A stretch of DNA of 64,000 bases from Nocardia pneumoniae NBRC 100136 (GTDB lineage Bacteria; Actinomycetota; Actinomycetes; Mycobacteriales; Mycobacteriaceae). The notes beneath the pieces are model-generated. The model was not told the origin of the DNA. It did no database searches and saw only the letters and a list, made by a program, of their open reading frames with translations. Made by a program: the position numbers and the translations under genes. Below are positions 33,547-41,965 of this stretch, in pieces. How positions within the stretch are numbered: the stretch's first letter is position 1; the number at the start of each line of letters is the position of its first letter. The DNA lies in contig NZ_BAGF01000070.1 of NCBI RefSeq assembly GCF_000308755.1, positions 124,001 to 188,000 of the forward strand, written 5' to 3'.

Positions 33547-35106
33547 ATGAGCGAAGCTGACCGCCCCGCCTTCTACATCACCACGGCCATCGCCTATCCG
33601 AACGGTGCGCCGCACATCGGGCATGCGTACGAGTACATCTCGGCCGACGCCATCGCCCGCTTCAAGCGGCTCGACGGGTACGACGTGTTCTTCATGACCG
33701 GCACCGACGAGCACGGCCAGAAGATGCAGCAGGCCGCGGGCGCCGAGGGCATGCCGGTGCGGGAACTCGCCGCGCGCAACTCCGATGTGTTCGAGGCGCT
33801 GGACAAGACGCTCGACATCTCCTTCGACCGGTTCATCCGCACCACCGACGCCGACCACCAGGTGGCCAGCGCCGCGATCTGGGAGCGGATGCTCGCCAAC
33901 GGCGACATCTACCTGGGCAACTACTCGGGCTGGTACTCGGTGCGCGACGAGGCGTTCTACACCGACGAGGAGACCACGGTGCTGGAGGACGGCACCCGCG
34001 TCTCCACCGAGTCCAAGACCCCGGTGACCTGGACCGAAGAGTCGAACTACTTCTTCCGGCTCTCGGCCTACCAGGACAAGCTGCTCGCGCTGTACGACGA
34101 GCATCCCGAATTCATCGCACCGGCGACGCGGCGCAACGAGATCGTCAGCTACGTCAAGGCGGGGCTGAAGGATCTGTCCATCTCGCGCACCACCTTCGAC
34201 TGGGGTGTGCCGGTGCCGGGCCACCCGGACCACGTCATGTACGTGTGGGTGGACGCGCTGACCAACTACATCACCGGCGTCGGCTTCCCGGACACCGAAT
34301 CCGCCGCGTTCCAGAAGTTCTGGCCTGCCGACGTCCACATCATCGGCAAGGACATCACCCGTTTCCACACCGTGTACTGGCCCGCGTTCCTGATGTCGGC
34401 TGGTGTGGAACTGCCGAAACGCGTGTTCGTGCACGGGTTCCTGTACAACAAGGGCGAGAAGATGTCCAAGTCGGTCGGCAACGTGGTCGACCCGCTGGAG
34501 CTGGTCGAGAACTACGGCTTGGACGCGGTGCGCTTCTTCCTGCTGCGCGAGATCTCCTACGGTCAGGACGGCAGCTACAGCCACGAGGCGATCGTCGGCC
34601 GGATCAACAGCGACCTGGCCAACGAGTTCGGCAACCTGGTGCAGCGCAGCACCAAGCTGGTCGCGCGCGACTGCGGCGGCGTGGTGCCGACACCGGGCGA
34701 GTTCACCACCGACGATCGCGCCCTGCTCGACCTCGCGGGCGGCCTGCTGGAGCGCTGCCGCACCGAATTCGACGCCCAGCAGATGCATCTCGCGCTGGAG
34801 GCGATCTGGCTGACGCTCGGCGAGACGAACCGGTACTTCTCCGCTCAGGCGCCGTGGGCGCTGGCGAAATCCGGCACCCCGGAGGACCTCGCCCGCGAGG
34901 CCACGGTGCTGTACGTGACGCTGGAGGTGCTGCGGATCGTCGCCATCCTGGTGCAGCCCGTGATGCCGGGTTCGGCGGGGCGCATCCTCGATCAACTGGG
35001 TCAGCAGAACCGGGCCTTCGCCGACATCGCGACCCCGATCGAGCCCGGGGTCGCTCTGCCCGCGCCGGAACCTGTTTTCCCCAAGTACGTCGAACCAAAG
35101 GATTGA
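33547..35106 (+). CDS. metG: Methionine-tRNA ligase
   Basis: The enzyme charges tRNA-Met. The 519-aa class I synthetase has the HIGH motif (GAPHIGHAYEY), the KMSKS loop (GEKMSKSVGN) and an anticodon-binding helical domain after about residue 370. It lacks the C-terminal tRNA-binding OB-fold found in the long form, as in mycobacteria. ATG at 33547 fits the family N-terminus AFYITTAIAYPNG. It is divergent from tatD. Confidence 0.97.
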   Translation: MSEADRPAFYITTAIAYPNGAPHIGHAYEYISADAIARFKRLDGYDVFFMTGTDEHGQKMQQAAGAEGMPVRELAARNSDVFEALDKTLDISFDRFIRTTDADHQVASAAIWERMLANGDIYLGNYSGWYSVRDEAFYTDEETTVLEDGTRVSTESKTPVTWTEESNYFFRLSAYQDKLLALYDEHPEFIAPATRRNEIVSYVKAGLKDLSISRTTFDWGVPVPGHPDHVMYVWVDALTNYITGVGFPDTESAAFQKFWPADVHIIGKDITRFHTVYWPAFLMSAGVELPKRVFVHGFLYNKGEKMSKSVGNVVDPLELVENYGLDAVRFFLLREISYGQDGSYSHEAIVGRINSDLANEFGNLVQRSTKLVARDCGGVVPTPGEFTTDDRALLDLAGGLLERCRTEFDAQQMHLALEAIWLTLGETNRYFSAQAPWALAKSGTPEDLAREATVLYVTLEVLRIVAILVQPVMPGSAGRILDQLGQQNRAFADIATPIEPGVALPAPEPVFPKYVEPKD

Positions 35107-35116
35107 CTCGAAGGTG

Positions 35117-35144
35117 TTGCGTGCCGGAATATCAAGGCGCGCAA
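35117..35144 (+). terminator. Terminator hairpin after metG
   Basis: Arms TTGCGTGCC and GGCGCGCAA (9 bp, one G:U pair) enclose a 10-nt loop and are followed by TACTTTC. It begins 10 bp after the metG stop. Confidence 0.65.
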
Positions 35145-35320
35145 TACTTTCGCACTGTTCTCCCCGGGGCCGAGCCGGGCACCGATCCACCTGCCTTCCC
35201 GCGGTGGAATCCGTTGTCGGATAATGAAACACCGGTTCGCGGCCGTGCAGCGCCCCGGACCGTGTGCGATCGGTACGTCGACGTTCCGTTCGGATCGGTT
35301 CCGGCACAGAGAGGGCACCC

Positions 35321-35989
35321 ATGCGTCAGCAGCATGCGACGACATCCGTTCAGCGGTCCGGTTTCGCCGAGCGCCATCGCGCCGCGCGCGAAGCCGTGCT
35401 CACGTCGCAGCGCGGCAGACTGGTCGAAGCCATGGTCGAGTGTGTGGACAGCAAGGGCTATCCCGCCACCACACTCACCGATCTCGTTGCGCGAGCCCGG
35501 GTTTCGCGCACCACCTTCTACGAGCACTTCACCAACAAGGAGGAGTGCTTCGTCGAGGCGGTGCACACGGGGGTCGACATCGTGGCGACCCGGATCGCGG
35601 AGGAACTCGCGCAACTGCCGCCGGACGCCGACGCGTACGCGAAGATCGAATCCATCGTCGTCACGTTCTGCCAGACCGTCGCCACCGAGCCGGATTTCGC
35701 GCGGCTGGTGCTGGTGGAGTCCTTCAAAGTGAACCAGGCCGCTGTCGGCTACCGCGACCTGGCCGTCGACCGGTTCGCCCAGCTGTATCGACTGTTCTAC
35801 GACGAGGCACGCGCGGCCGATCCGACGCTGCCGGAGATCTCGGACGAGCTGATCGCCCTGATCCCGGACGCCATCGGCGAGCGCACGCGCCGCGTCATCA
35901 TCGCCGACGGCCCCGGGCGCGTACCGGAACTGGCGCCGCTGTTCGTCCAGTTCGTCATGACCACGCTGGGGCTGCCGGTTCCGGCCTGA
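35321..35989 (+). CDS. TetR family transcriptional regulator
   Basis: The 222-aa regulator has the helix-turn-helix TLTDLVARARVSRTTFYEHFTNKEECF at about residues 45-75. The C-terminal domain contains DFARLVLVESFKVNQAAVGYRD, common in actinobacterial TetR proteins near lipid or oxidoreductase genes. GAGAGGG precedes the ATG at 35321. It stands between the metG terminator and a convergent gene, so its targets may be elsewhere. GGATAAT near 35218 is a possible -10. Confidence 0.9.
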   Translation: MRQQHATTSVQRSGFAERHRAAREAVLTSQRGRLVEAMVECVDSKGYPATTLTDLVARARVSRTTFYEHFTNKEECFVEAVHTGVDIVATRIAEELAQLPPDADAYAKIESIVVTFCQTVATEPDFARLVLVESFKVNQAAVGYRDLAVDRFAQLYRLFYDEARAADPTLPEISDELIALIPDAIGERTRRVIIADGPGRVPELAPLFVQFVMTTLGLPVPA

Positions 35990-35998
35990 CCGGCAGGC

Positions 35999-36751
35999 TC
36001 ACTTCCAGCGATCGAGCAGGCGGTTGGTCTCGGTGGTCAAAGCGGCCTGGAGGAACGGGCCGAAGGTGATGCGGGCGACGCCCTGATCGGCGAGGGCCGC
36101 CTTGTCGGCCTGATCCGGGAGCACGGTGGCGCTGATCGGCAGCGGCAGTTCGCCAGTCAGGCGGCGCATGTCGGCGTCGGCGTGGCGGCCCACCGGGAAC
36201 AGCACGTCGGCGCCCGCCTCGGCGGCCAGCTTCAGCCGTTCGACAGCACGGTCGACACGGTCGGCGTCGTCACCGTCTTTGCGCAGGAACAGGTCGGTGC
36301 GGGCATTGATCACCACGTGCACGCCCGCGGCGTCGGCGGACTCGCGCAAACGGTGCACGAGATCGGCGTGCTCCTGCGCGCCGCGCAGCCGCTTGCCCTC
36401 GCTGTGCACGGTGTCCTCGATATTGAGTCCGATCGCGCCCGCCTCGAGCAGCCCCTCGATCAGCCGCGCGGGCTCCAGCCCGTACCCGGACTCGATGTCG
36501 ACCGACACCGGCACGTCCACCGCCGCCGTGATCTGCCGTACCCGGGTCATCGACTCGTCGAAGGTCATCCCTTCCCCGTCGGCGCGACCGATCGAGTCGG
36601 CCAGCGGATGACTGCCGACCGTCAAGGCCGAAAAACCGGCCTCCACCGCGACTTTCGCGGACCAGGCATCCCATACCGTGGGGAAAACTCCCGGATCCCC
36701 CGGCACATGCAGTCCGAGAAACGTCGTGGCTTTGCTCTCCAGAGAAGTCAT
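35999..36751 (-). CDS. Isocitrate lyase/PEP mutase superfamily protein
   Basis: This 250-aa TIM-barrel protein of the PEP mutase/isocitrate lyase group typically makes or breaks a C-C or C-P bond on a 2-oxo acid. Signature parts are FPTVWDAWSAKVAVEAGF near the start, VSVDIESGYG with metal ligands, and IGLNIEDTVH. It lacks the KKCGH motif of true isocitrate lyase, so the substrate is unknown. ATG 36751 or 36763 are both possible; neither has a strong RBS. Confidence 0.87.
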   Translation of the reverse strand: MTSLESKATTFLGLHVPGDPGVFPTVWDAWSAKVAVEAGFSALTVGSHPLADSIGRADGEGMTFDESMTRVRQITAAVDVPVSVDIESGYGLEPARLIEGLLEAGAIGLNIEDTVHSEGKRLRGAQEHADLVHRLRESADAAGVHVVINARTDLFLRKDGDDADRVDRAVERLKLAAEAGADVLFPVGRHADADMRRLTGELPLPISATVLPDQADKAALADQGVARITFGPFLQAALTTETNRLLDRWK

Positions 36752-36814
36752 ACCGACGATCATGCCCGCCGCACGAACCCGGGCACACACAGGGCGCGCC
36801 TTCCCGCCGCCCTG

Positions 36815-37681
36815 CTACGAGCCGCGGCGGGCGGTGAGGACCGCGTCGTAGAGCTCGCGGCGGGAAACGGCATGCGCGGCGGCGATGTCGGCGCAGGCGT
36901 CCTTGAGGCGGATGCCGGTGGCGGTAAGGGATTCGACCGCGTCGACCAGGTCGGCGGGGTCGGCGGAAGTCGGCGCGGCGCCCGCGAGGACCACGGTGAT
37001 CTCACCGCGCGCGCCGTCGACCGCCCAGGCCGCGAGTTCGGCGAGGGTGCCGCGGACCACTTCCTCGTAGGTCTTGGTCAGCTCGCGGCAGACGGCCACG
37101 CGACGATCCGGTCCGAGGATCTCGACCGCGTCGGCCAGGCAGTCGGCGAGGCGGTGCGGCGCCTCGAAGAAGACACAGGCGCGCGGCTCCGCGGCCAAGG
37201 TGCGCAGCCATTCCCGGCGCTGGCCGGATTTGCGTGGCGCGAATCCGTCGAAGCAGAACCGTTCCACCGGCAGGGCCGACAAGGCAAGCGCCGTGGTCAC
37301 CGCGGAGGGGCCGGGCAGGCAGGTCACCGGCAGGCCGCGCTCGACGCAGGCCGCGACCATCCGATAGCCGGGGTCACTGACCGACGGCATGCCCGCGTCG
37401 GTGACCAGCAGCACCGTGCGGCCTGCGGCGATCTCGTCGAGCAGCATCGGGATCCGCGCCGTCTCCACGTGGTCGTAGAAACTGACCACCCGCCCGGTGA
37501 TCTCCACCCCCAATGCCTTTGCCAGCGCCCTGGTCCGCCGAGTGTCCTCGGCGGCGACGACATCGGCCGTGGACAGCGCTGCACGCAGGCGCTGCGAGGC
37601 ATCCCCGACATCACCCATCGGCGTCGCCGCGAGCACCAGCCCGCCTCCCGTCGCCTCGTCCGCCACCGCACTCCCGTCCAC
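36815..37681 (-). CDS. rsmI: 16S rRNA (cytidine1402-2'-O)-methyltransferase
   Basis: RsmI methylates C1402 in the decoding centre. The 288-aa protein is of the tetrapyrrole methylase fold: LVLAATPMGDVGDAS at the start, VVAAEDTRRTRALAK, LVTDAGMPSVSDPGYRM, and LPGPSAVTTALALSALP. It is divergent from pmt across 214 bp, as for Rv1003 and Rv1002c. Confidence 0.96.
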   Translation of the reverse strand: MDGSAVADEATGGGLVLAATPMGDVGDASQRLRAALSTADVVAAEDTRRTRALAKALGVEITGRVVSFYDHVETARIPMLLDEIAAGRTVLLVTDAGMPSVSDPGYRMVAACVERGLPVTCLPGPSAVTTALALSALPVERFCFDGFAPRKSGQRREWLRTLAAEPRACVFFEAPHRLADCLADAVEILGPDRRVAVCRELTKTYEEVVRGTLAELAAWAVDGARGEITVVLAGAAPTSADPADLVDAVESLTATGIRLKDACADIAAAHAVSRRELYDAVLTARRGS

Positions 37682-37815
37682 GTCACGTATCCGGCGATCG
37701 CCGCCACCCGCAGCCTATCCGCCGATGCCACCGGCCCCAGCAGACCCCGGCGCGGCCATGCGGTTCGGGCCGCACCGACCGAAGCGAAACGCGGCCGCGA
37801 TCCCCACCGCGCAAC

Positions 37816-37876
37816 ACCTGATCACGCAACTCGCGAGCCACCCAACTAGTACGGCCTGAAGACCCGGATAGGCGGG
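37816..37876 (+). repeat. Dispersed element, short copy C
   Basis: The 3' third of the element at 704-828 and 3745-3868 recurs here. The core CCAACTAGTACGGCCTGAAG is followed by ACCCGGATAGGCGG. Similarity fades upstream of about 37816. It ends 19 bp before the pmt start codon, in sense orientation like the other copies. Confidence 0.65.
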
Positions 37877-37895
37877 GCAGCTTACGATCGGGGGC

Positions 37896-39521
37896 GTGAC
37901 TCAGGTGACCGACCAGCGTGCGAAGGCACGGTTCGGGACCGTGCCCTCCTGGTCGAGTCCGGCGCCGCTGCGGCCGACGCCCGACTTCGGGCCGACCGAC
38001 CGGTTGCGTGGGTGGCTGGTGACGGCGTTCCTCACCGCGATCGCGGCGGTGACGCGGTTCACGATGCTCAACTATCCGACCGACGCGGGCACCCCCGTGT
38101 TCGACGAGAAGCACTACGCCCCGCAGGCCTGGCAGATGCTCACCGGCGGCTGGGTGGAGGACAATCCCGGTTACGGGCTGGTGGTGCACCCGCCGGTCGG
38201 CAAGCAGCTCATCGCGATCGGCGAGGCGATGTTCGGCTACAACGGCTGGGGCTGGCGCTTCACCGCCGCGATTGCCGGAACCGTGCTGGTGCTGCTGGTG
38301 ATCCGGATCGTGCGCCGGATGGCGCGCTCCACGCTGATCGGCGCGATCGCGGGCATCCTGCTCATCGCCGACGGGCTCACCTTCGTCTCGTCGCGCATCG
38401 GCATGCTCGACATCTTCATGGCGCTGTTCGTGACCGCCGCCTTCGGCTGTCTCATCGTCGACCGCGACGAGACCCGCGCCCGGGTCGCCAGGGCGGACGC
38501 CGAGGGCCGGATCGGCGTCACCGACTGGGGGCCGCGCCTCGGTGTGCGCTGGTGGCGCTTCGGTGCGGGCGTGCTGCTCGGGCTGGCCTGCGGGACCAAG
38601 TGGTCCGGCATCTATTTCATCGCCGCCTTCGGCCTGCTGAGCGTCTACTTCGATCTCTCGGCGCGGCGGGCCTATCGGGTCCGCCGCCCCTGGCTCGGCG
38701 TCGCCGTACGCGATATCGGCCCCGCGCTGTACGCGCTGGTGCTCGTGCCGCTCGGGGTCTATCTGGCCAGTTACTGGGGCTGGTTCGCCAGCGAGACCGG
38801 CGTGTACCGGTACATGCCGGGCAATCCGTCGGCTCCGACGGACCCGATCGGCACCGGCGGATTCTGGTCGCATGTGGTGCCGGGCGCCCTGCGTTCGCTG
38901 TGGTACTTCAACGCCAGATCGCTGGAGTTCCACACCGAGCTGACCAACTCGGCGGGCAACCATCACCCCTGGGAGTCCAAGCCCTGGACCTGGCCGATGG
39001 GCCTGCGCCCGATGCTGTACTACTACGCCGACAGCGGCGTCACCGGCTGCGGCCAGACCCAGTGCGTGAAGGCCGTGATGCTGATCGGGACGCCCGCCCT
39101 GTGGTGGATCGCGATTCCGGTGCTGGCCTGGATGCTGTGGCGCGCCGTGGTCCGCCGCGACTGGCGCTACGGCGCGGTGCTGGTCGCCTACGGCGCGGCA
39201 CTGCTGCCCTGGTTCGCCACACTCGACCGGCAGATGTACTACTTCTACGCCGTCCCGATGGCGCCGTTCCTGGTGATGGGCGTGGCGCTGGTGCTCGGCG
39301 ACATCCTGGGCCCGGCACGCCCGAGCCCGATACCGCGCAGCCCCGCCGGAACCTACCTGTCCGCGCCGCCGAGCGAACGGCGCAGCCTCGGCCTGCTCGC
39401 GGTCTGCCTGTATCTCGGGCTGGTGATCGCCAACTTCATCTGGCTGTGGCCCATCCTCACCGCCCTGCCGATCACACCGAGCAACTGGCACGACCACCTC
39501 TGGCTGCCCAGCTGGCGGTAG
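37896..39521 (+). CDS. pmt: Dolichyl-phosphate-mannose-type protein O-mannosyltransferase (Pmt)
   Basis: This GT39 enzyme moves mannose from polyprenyl-phosphate-mannose to Ser/Thr of secreted proteins as they cross the membrane. The 541-aa protein has about ten membrane helices. The first outside loop carries FDEKHYAPQAW, with the catalytic Asp-Glu pair. The C-terminal membrane region has YYFYAVPMAPFLVMGVAL. It matches Rv1002c. The start is GTG 37896, preceded by dispersed element copy C. Confidence 0.93.
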   Translation: MTQVTDQRAKARFGTVPSWSSPAPLRPTPDFGPTDRLRGWLVTAFLTAIAAVTRFTMLNYPTDAGTPVFDEKHYAPQAWQMLTGGWVEDNPGYGLVVHPPVGKQLIAIGEAMFGYNGWGWRFTAAIAGTVLVLLVIRIVRRMARSTLIGAIAGILLIADGLTFVSSRIGMLDIFMALFVTAAFGCLIVDRDETRARVARADAEGRIGVTDWGPRLGVRWWRFGAGVLLGLACGTKWSGIYFIAAFGLLSVYFDLSARRAYRVRRPWLGVAVRDIGPALYALVLVPLGVYLASYWGWFASETGVYRYMPGNPSAPTDPIGTGGFWSHVVPGALRSLWYFNARSLEFHTELTNSAGNHHPWESKPWTWPMGLRPMLYYYADSGVTGCGQTQCVKAVMLIGTPALWWIAIPVLAWMLWRAVVRRDWRYGAVLVAYGAALLPWFATLDRQMYYFYAVPMAPFLVMGVALVLGDILGPARPSPIPRSPAGTYLSAPPSERRSLGLLAVCLYLGLVIANFIWLWPILTALPITPSNWHDHLWLPSWR

Positions 39522-39685
39522 CTGTGTCTGATTTGCAGCGCCTGCGGCGCTGCGTGTTCGCGGAGAATACTCAATCTCGCTTCGCTCGAAACCGGGAGTT
39601 GGGCTGAGTAGTTGCGTAAGACGGCAACTGCAGCCCAGTTCGCAAGGACGCAGATCGAGCGGCAATGGAACGCAGCCGCCACTGT

Positions 39686-40045
39686 TCAGGCTTCCAGCGC
39701 TGCCCGCACGTAGCGCAGTGCCGTGTCGTCGTCCAAGCCCAATCTGCGCACCGTCGCGACGTACGCGGTGGCGGCCCGGCCAGCCACGTCCCGCGTCGGG
39801 TCCCCCGACGACGCGATGAACGACCCCTGTCTGCCTCGGGTCTCGACCACTCCGTCGGCCTCCAGCTCGCGGTAGGCCCTGGCCACCGTGTTCGGGGCGA
39901 GACCGAGCTGGGCGGCCAGCGCACGGACGGTGGGGATCTTGGTTCCGGCTGTCAGCTCACCGGAGCGCACCTGGGCGATGATGCCGAGGCGCAGCTGCTC
40001 GTAGGGCGGCACGGCCGACTCGTGCGACACCGTGATGGTGAACAT
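39686..40045 (-). CDS. GntR family (YtrA subfamily) regulator
   Basis: The short 119-aa regulator has the GntR winged helix (PPYEQLRLGIIAQVRSGEL, then VRALAAQLGLAPNTVARAYRELEADGVV). Only a short helical tail follows, as in YtrA-type members. It starts 6 bp after the arcA stop, so it is the second gene of an arcA-gntR unit. YtrA-type genes usually sit with ABC transporters, but none is adjacent here. Confidence 0.92.
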   Translation of the reverse strand: MFTITVSHESAVPPYEQLRLGIIAQVRSGELTAGTKIPTVRALAAQLGLAPNTVARAYRELEADGVVETRGRQGSFIASSGDPTRDVAGRAATAYVATVRRLGLDDDTALRYVRAALEA

Positions 40046-40051
40046 GGCGAC

Positions 40052-41341
40052 TCACACGTCGTCTCGGGACAGCGGACAGGACAGGCACCGGGGTCCACCG
40101 CGGCCGGAACCCAATTCCGAACCGGGGATGCGCAGCACCTCGATGCCCGCGTCCTCCAGTCTGGCGTTCGTCATCTCGTTGCGCTCGTAGGCCACCACCA
40201 CGCCAGGGGCGAGGGCGAGGGTGTTGTTGCCGTCGTCCCATTGCTCGCGTTCGGCGGTGACGCCGTCCAGCCCGGTGTCGATCACCCGCAGCTTGCCGAT
40301 GCCCATCGCGTCGGCGGCGGCGGGCAGGAACGGGTCGGGACCGCGCATCGCGACCCGGCCGCCGCCCTGCCGCCCGCCGTAGTCGTCCTCCTTGTGAATG
40401 GTGAACGCGCACAGCGAGTCCCGCACCGCCGGGTACATCACGACGGCGTCGGCGTCGACCATGGTGCACACCGTGTCCAGGTGCATGGTCGCGCGGGTCT
40501 GCGCGATCGGCACCACCAGCACGGTGTGCGCGAGGTCGTCGTCGAACAGGCTGCGGGCCAATGCTTCCGCCCCCGCGGGGGAGGTACGCTCCCCGACGCC
40601 AACCGCGACGACGCCTTGGGACAGCAGCAGCACGTCACCGCCCTCGATCGGAGCGGTGTGCGATTCATAGGCGCGCCGCACCCCGAGGAAACGGGGGTGG
40701 AAGGCGTAGATGAGATCGGTCAGCGAAGTCTCGCGGCTCCGGGCGGGCAGTGCCAGCGAGGTGATCGCGACGCGCGGACCGACCCAGAACGAGGAATCCC
40801 TGGTGAACAGCAGATTGGGCAGCGGATCGATGACGAAGTCCGCGCCGTGGTGCATGCGGCGGACCAGGGAGGTGTGGTCGGGCCCGAACGGCAATTCGTC
40901 GAACGTCATGCCCGCCATCAGGATCTCGGCCAATTCCCTCGCCGGGACCCCGCGCAGGAAGGCGGCCAGCTCGTCGGCCAGCGTGTGCCCGAGCCTGCGC
41001 GCGTCGACCGCGGCCGAGATGCCCTGGATGCGGGCGGCGCCGCTGACCGCGAGCGTCTCGGCGAGCAGGTCCGACAGCAGCAGCACCTCGGTGCCGCGGG
41101 CGCGCAGGACGCCGGCGAAGGTGTCGTGCTCCTGCTGCGCGCGTTCCACCCAGGGGATGCCGTCGAACAGCAGTTGATCGTTGTTACGCGGCGTCAGCCT
41201 GCGCAGCTCGTTGCCGGGCCGGTGCAGCAGCACCGTACGCAACGCACCGACTTCGGAGGTCACCGCGAGGCGCGCATCGTCCCGCTCGGGCCCCTGCGGG
41301 TCCGGATCTTCGCGCCGCGCGGACACAGCATCTGCTCCCAT
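40052..41341 (-). CDS. arcA: Arginine deiminase
   Basis: ArcA hydrolyses arginine to citrulline and ammonia. The 429-aa guanidino-modifying enzyme shows LLHRPGNELRRLTP at the start, FTRDSSFWVG with catalytic Asp, the block ENGGDVLLL-type IEGGDVLLLS, and the catalytic Cys near the C-terminus in GPRCLSCPLSR. No arcB, arcC or arcD is nearby, so it is not a full fermentation pathway. It corresponds to Rv1001. The start lies 122 bp from the divergent soxR gene with a SoxR box between. Confidence 0.95.
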   Translation of the reverse strand: MGADAVSARREDPDPQGPERDDARLAVTSEVGALRTVLLHRPGNELRRLTPRNNDQLLFDGIPWVERAQQEHDTFAGVLRARGTEVLLLSDLLAETLAVSGAARIQGISAAVDARRLGHTLADELAAFLRGVPARELAEILMAGMTFDELPFGPDHTSLVRRMHHGADFVIDPLPNLLFTRDSSFWVGPRVAITSLALPARSRETSLTDLIYAFHPRFLGVRRAYESHTAPIEGGDVLLLSQGVVAVGVGERTSPAGAEALARSLFDDDLAHTVLVVPIAQTRATMHLDTVCTMVDADAVVMYPAVRDSLCAFTIHKEDDYGGRQGGGRVAMRGPDPFLPAAADAMGIGKLRVIDTGLDGVTAEREQWDDGNNTLALAPGVVVAYERNEMTNARLEDAGIEVLRIPGSELGSGRGGPRCLSCPLSRDDV

Positions 41342-41428
41342 GATCAGACCGTAGTTCGCCGCGGCCTCGAGAGCACGGAATTCTTGCTGATCACCCGTGC
41401 TGCTGAATCCGCCCCCCGGCTCACCTAA

Positions 41429-41446
41429 CCTGAAGTATTGTTGAGG
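41429..41446. promoter_or_regulatory. SoxR box
   Basis: CCTGAAGTATTGTTGAGG matches 13 of 18 bases of the enterobacterial SoxR operator consensus, with the outer arms best conserved. It lies 17 bp before the soxR start and 87 bp before the arcA start. Which strand's promoter it spans is not clear, because both flanking -10 candidates are weak. Confidence 0.75.
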
Positions 41447-41463
41447 TGATTGGAGGAGTGTGC

Positions 41464-41949
41464 ATGTCGACAGCCGATTGGCGGGCGAAAGAGCTGACCC
41501 CCGGCCAGCTCTCCGAGCGTAGTGGAGTCGCGGTCTCCGCGTTGCACTTCTACGAACGCGAAGGGCTCATCACCAGCAGACGCACCAGCGGGAACCAACG
41601 GAGATACGCTCGCGAGACGCTGCGCCGGGTTGCCTTCATCCGCATCTCCCAGCGTGTCGGCATACCGCTGAGCGAGATCCGGGCCGCCCTCGACCAGCTG
41701 CCCGAAGGCCGCACCCCCACCCGCCGCGACTGGGAGACCCTGTCGACGGCCTGGCGTGCCGATCTCGACGACCGGATCACCCAACTGGTTCGCTTGCGCG
41801 ACAACCTCACCGGCTGTATCGGCTGCGGCTGCCTGTCACTGGGCAGCTGCCGCCTGGTCAACGAGCACGACCGGCTCGGCTCCGAGGGCCCGGGCGCGCG
41901 CGTGCTCGACGTGCAGCTGAACTGCCCGTCGAAACCGGCGGCCTGCTGA
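41464..41949 (+). CDS. soxR: Redox-sensitive transcriptional activator SoxR
   Basis: SoxR is a MerR-family activator with a [2Fe-2S] cluster that senses redox-cycling compounds. The 161-aa protein has the N-terminal helix-turn-helix (LTPGQLSERSGVAVSALHFYEREGLI), a dimerisation helix, and the cluster motif CIGCGCLSLGSC (C-x2-C-x-C-x5-C). The ATG at 41464 has GGAGGAG upstream. A SoxR box lies directly in front, so it may regulate itself and divergent arcA. Confidence 0.95.
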   Translation: MSTADWRAKELTPGQLSERSGVAVSALHFYEREGLITSRRTSGNQRRYARETLRRVAFIRISQRVGIPLSEIRAALDQLPEGRTPTRRDWETLSTAWRADLDDRITQLVRLRDNLTGCIGCGCLSLGSCRLVNEHDRLGSEGPGARVLDVQLNCPSKPAAC

Positions 41950-41965
41950 CCGGCGGTCGGCCCGG

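Noticed and set aside
33406..35322. 638-codon open frame antisense to metG
   Set aside because: MetG has intact HIGH and KMSKS motifs, and the reverse frame has no recognisable domain.
37683..39665. 660-codon open frame antisense to pmt
   Set aside because: The sequence is Gly/Arg/His-rich as expected from the reverse of a GC-rich gene, and Pmt on the plus strand has full family motifs.
39522..39685. Small gene between pmt and gntR
   Set aside because: Short frames without RBS, with CTCGCTTCGCTCG-type inverted repeats common in intergenic DNA.
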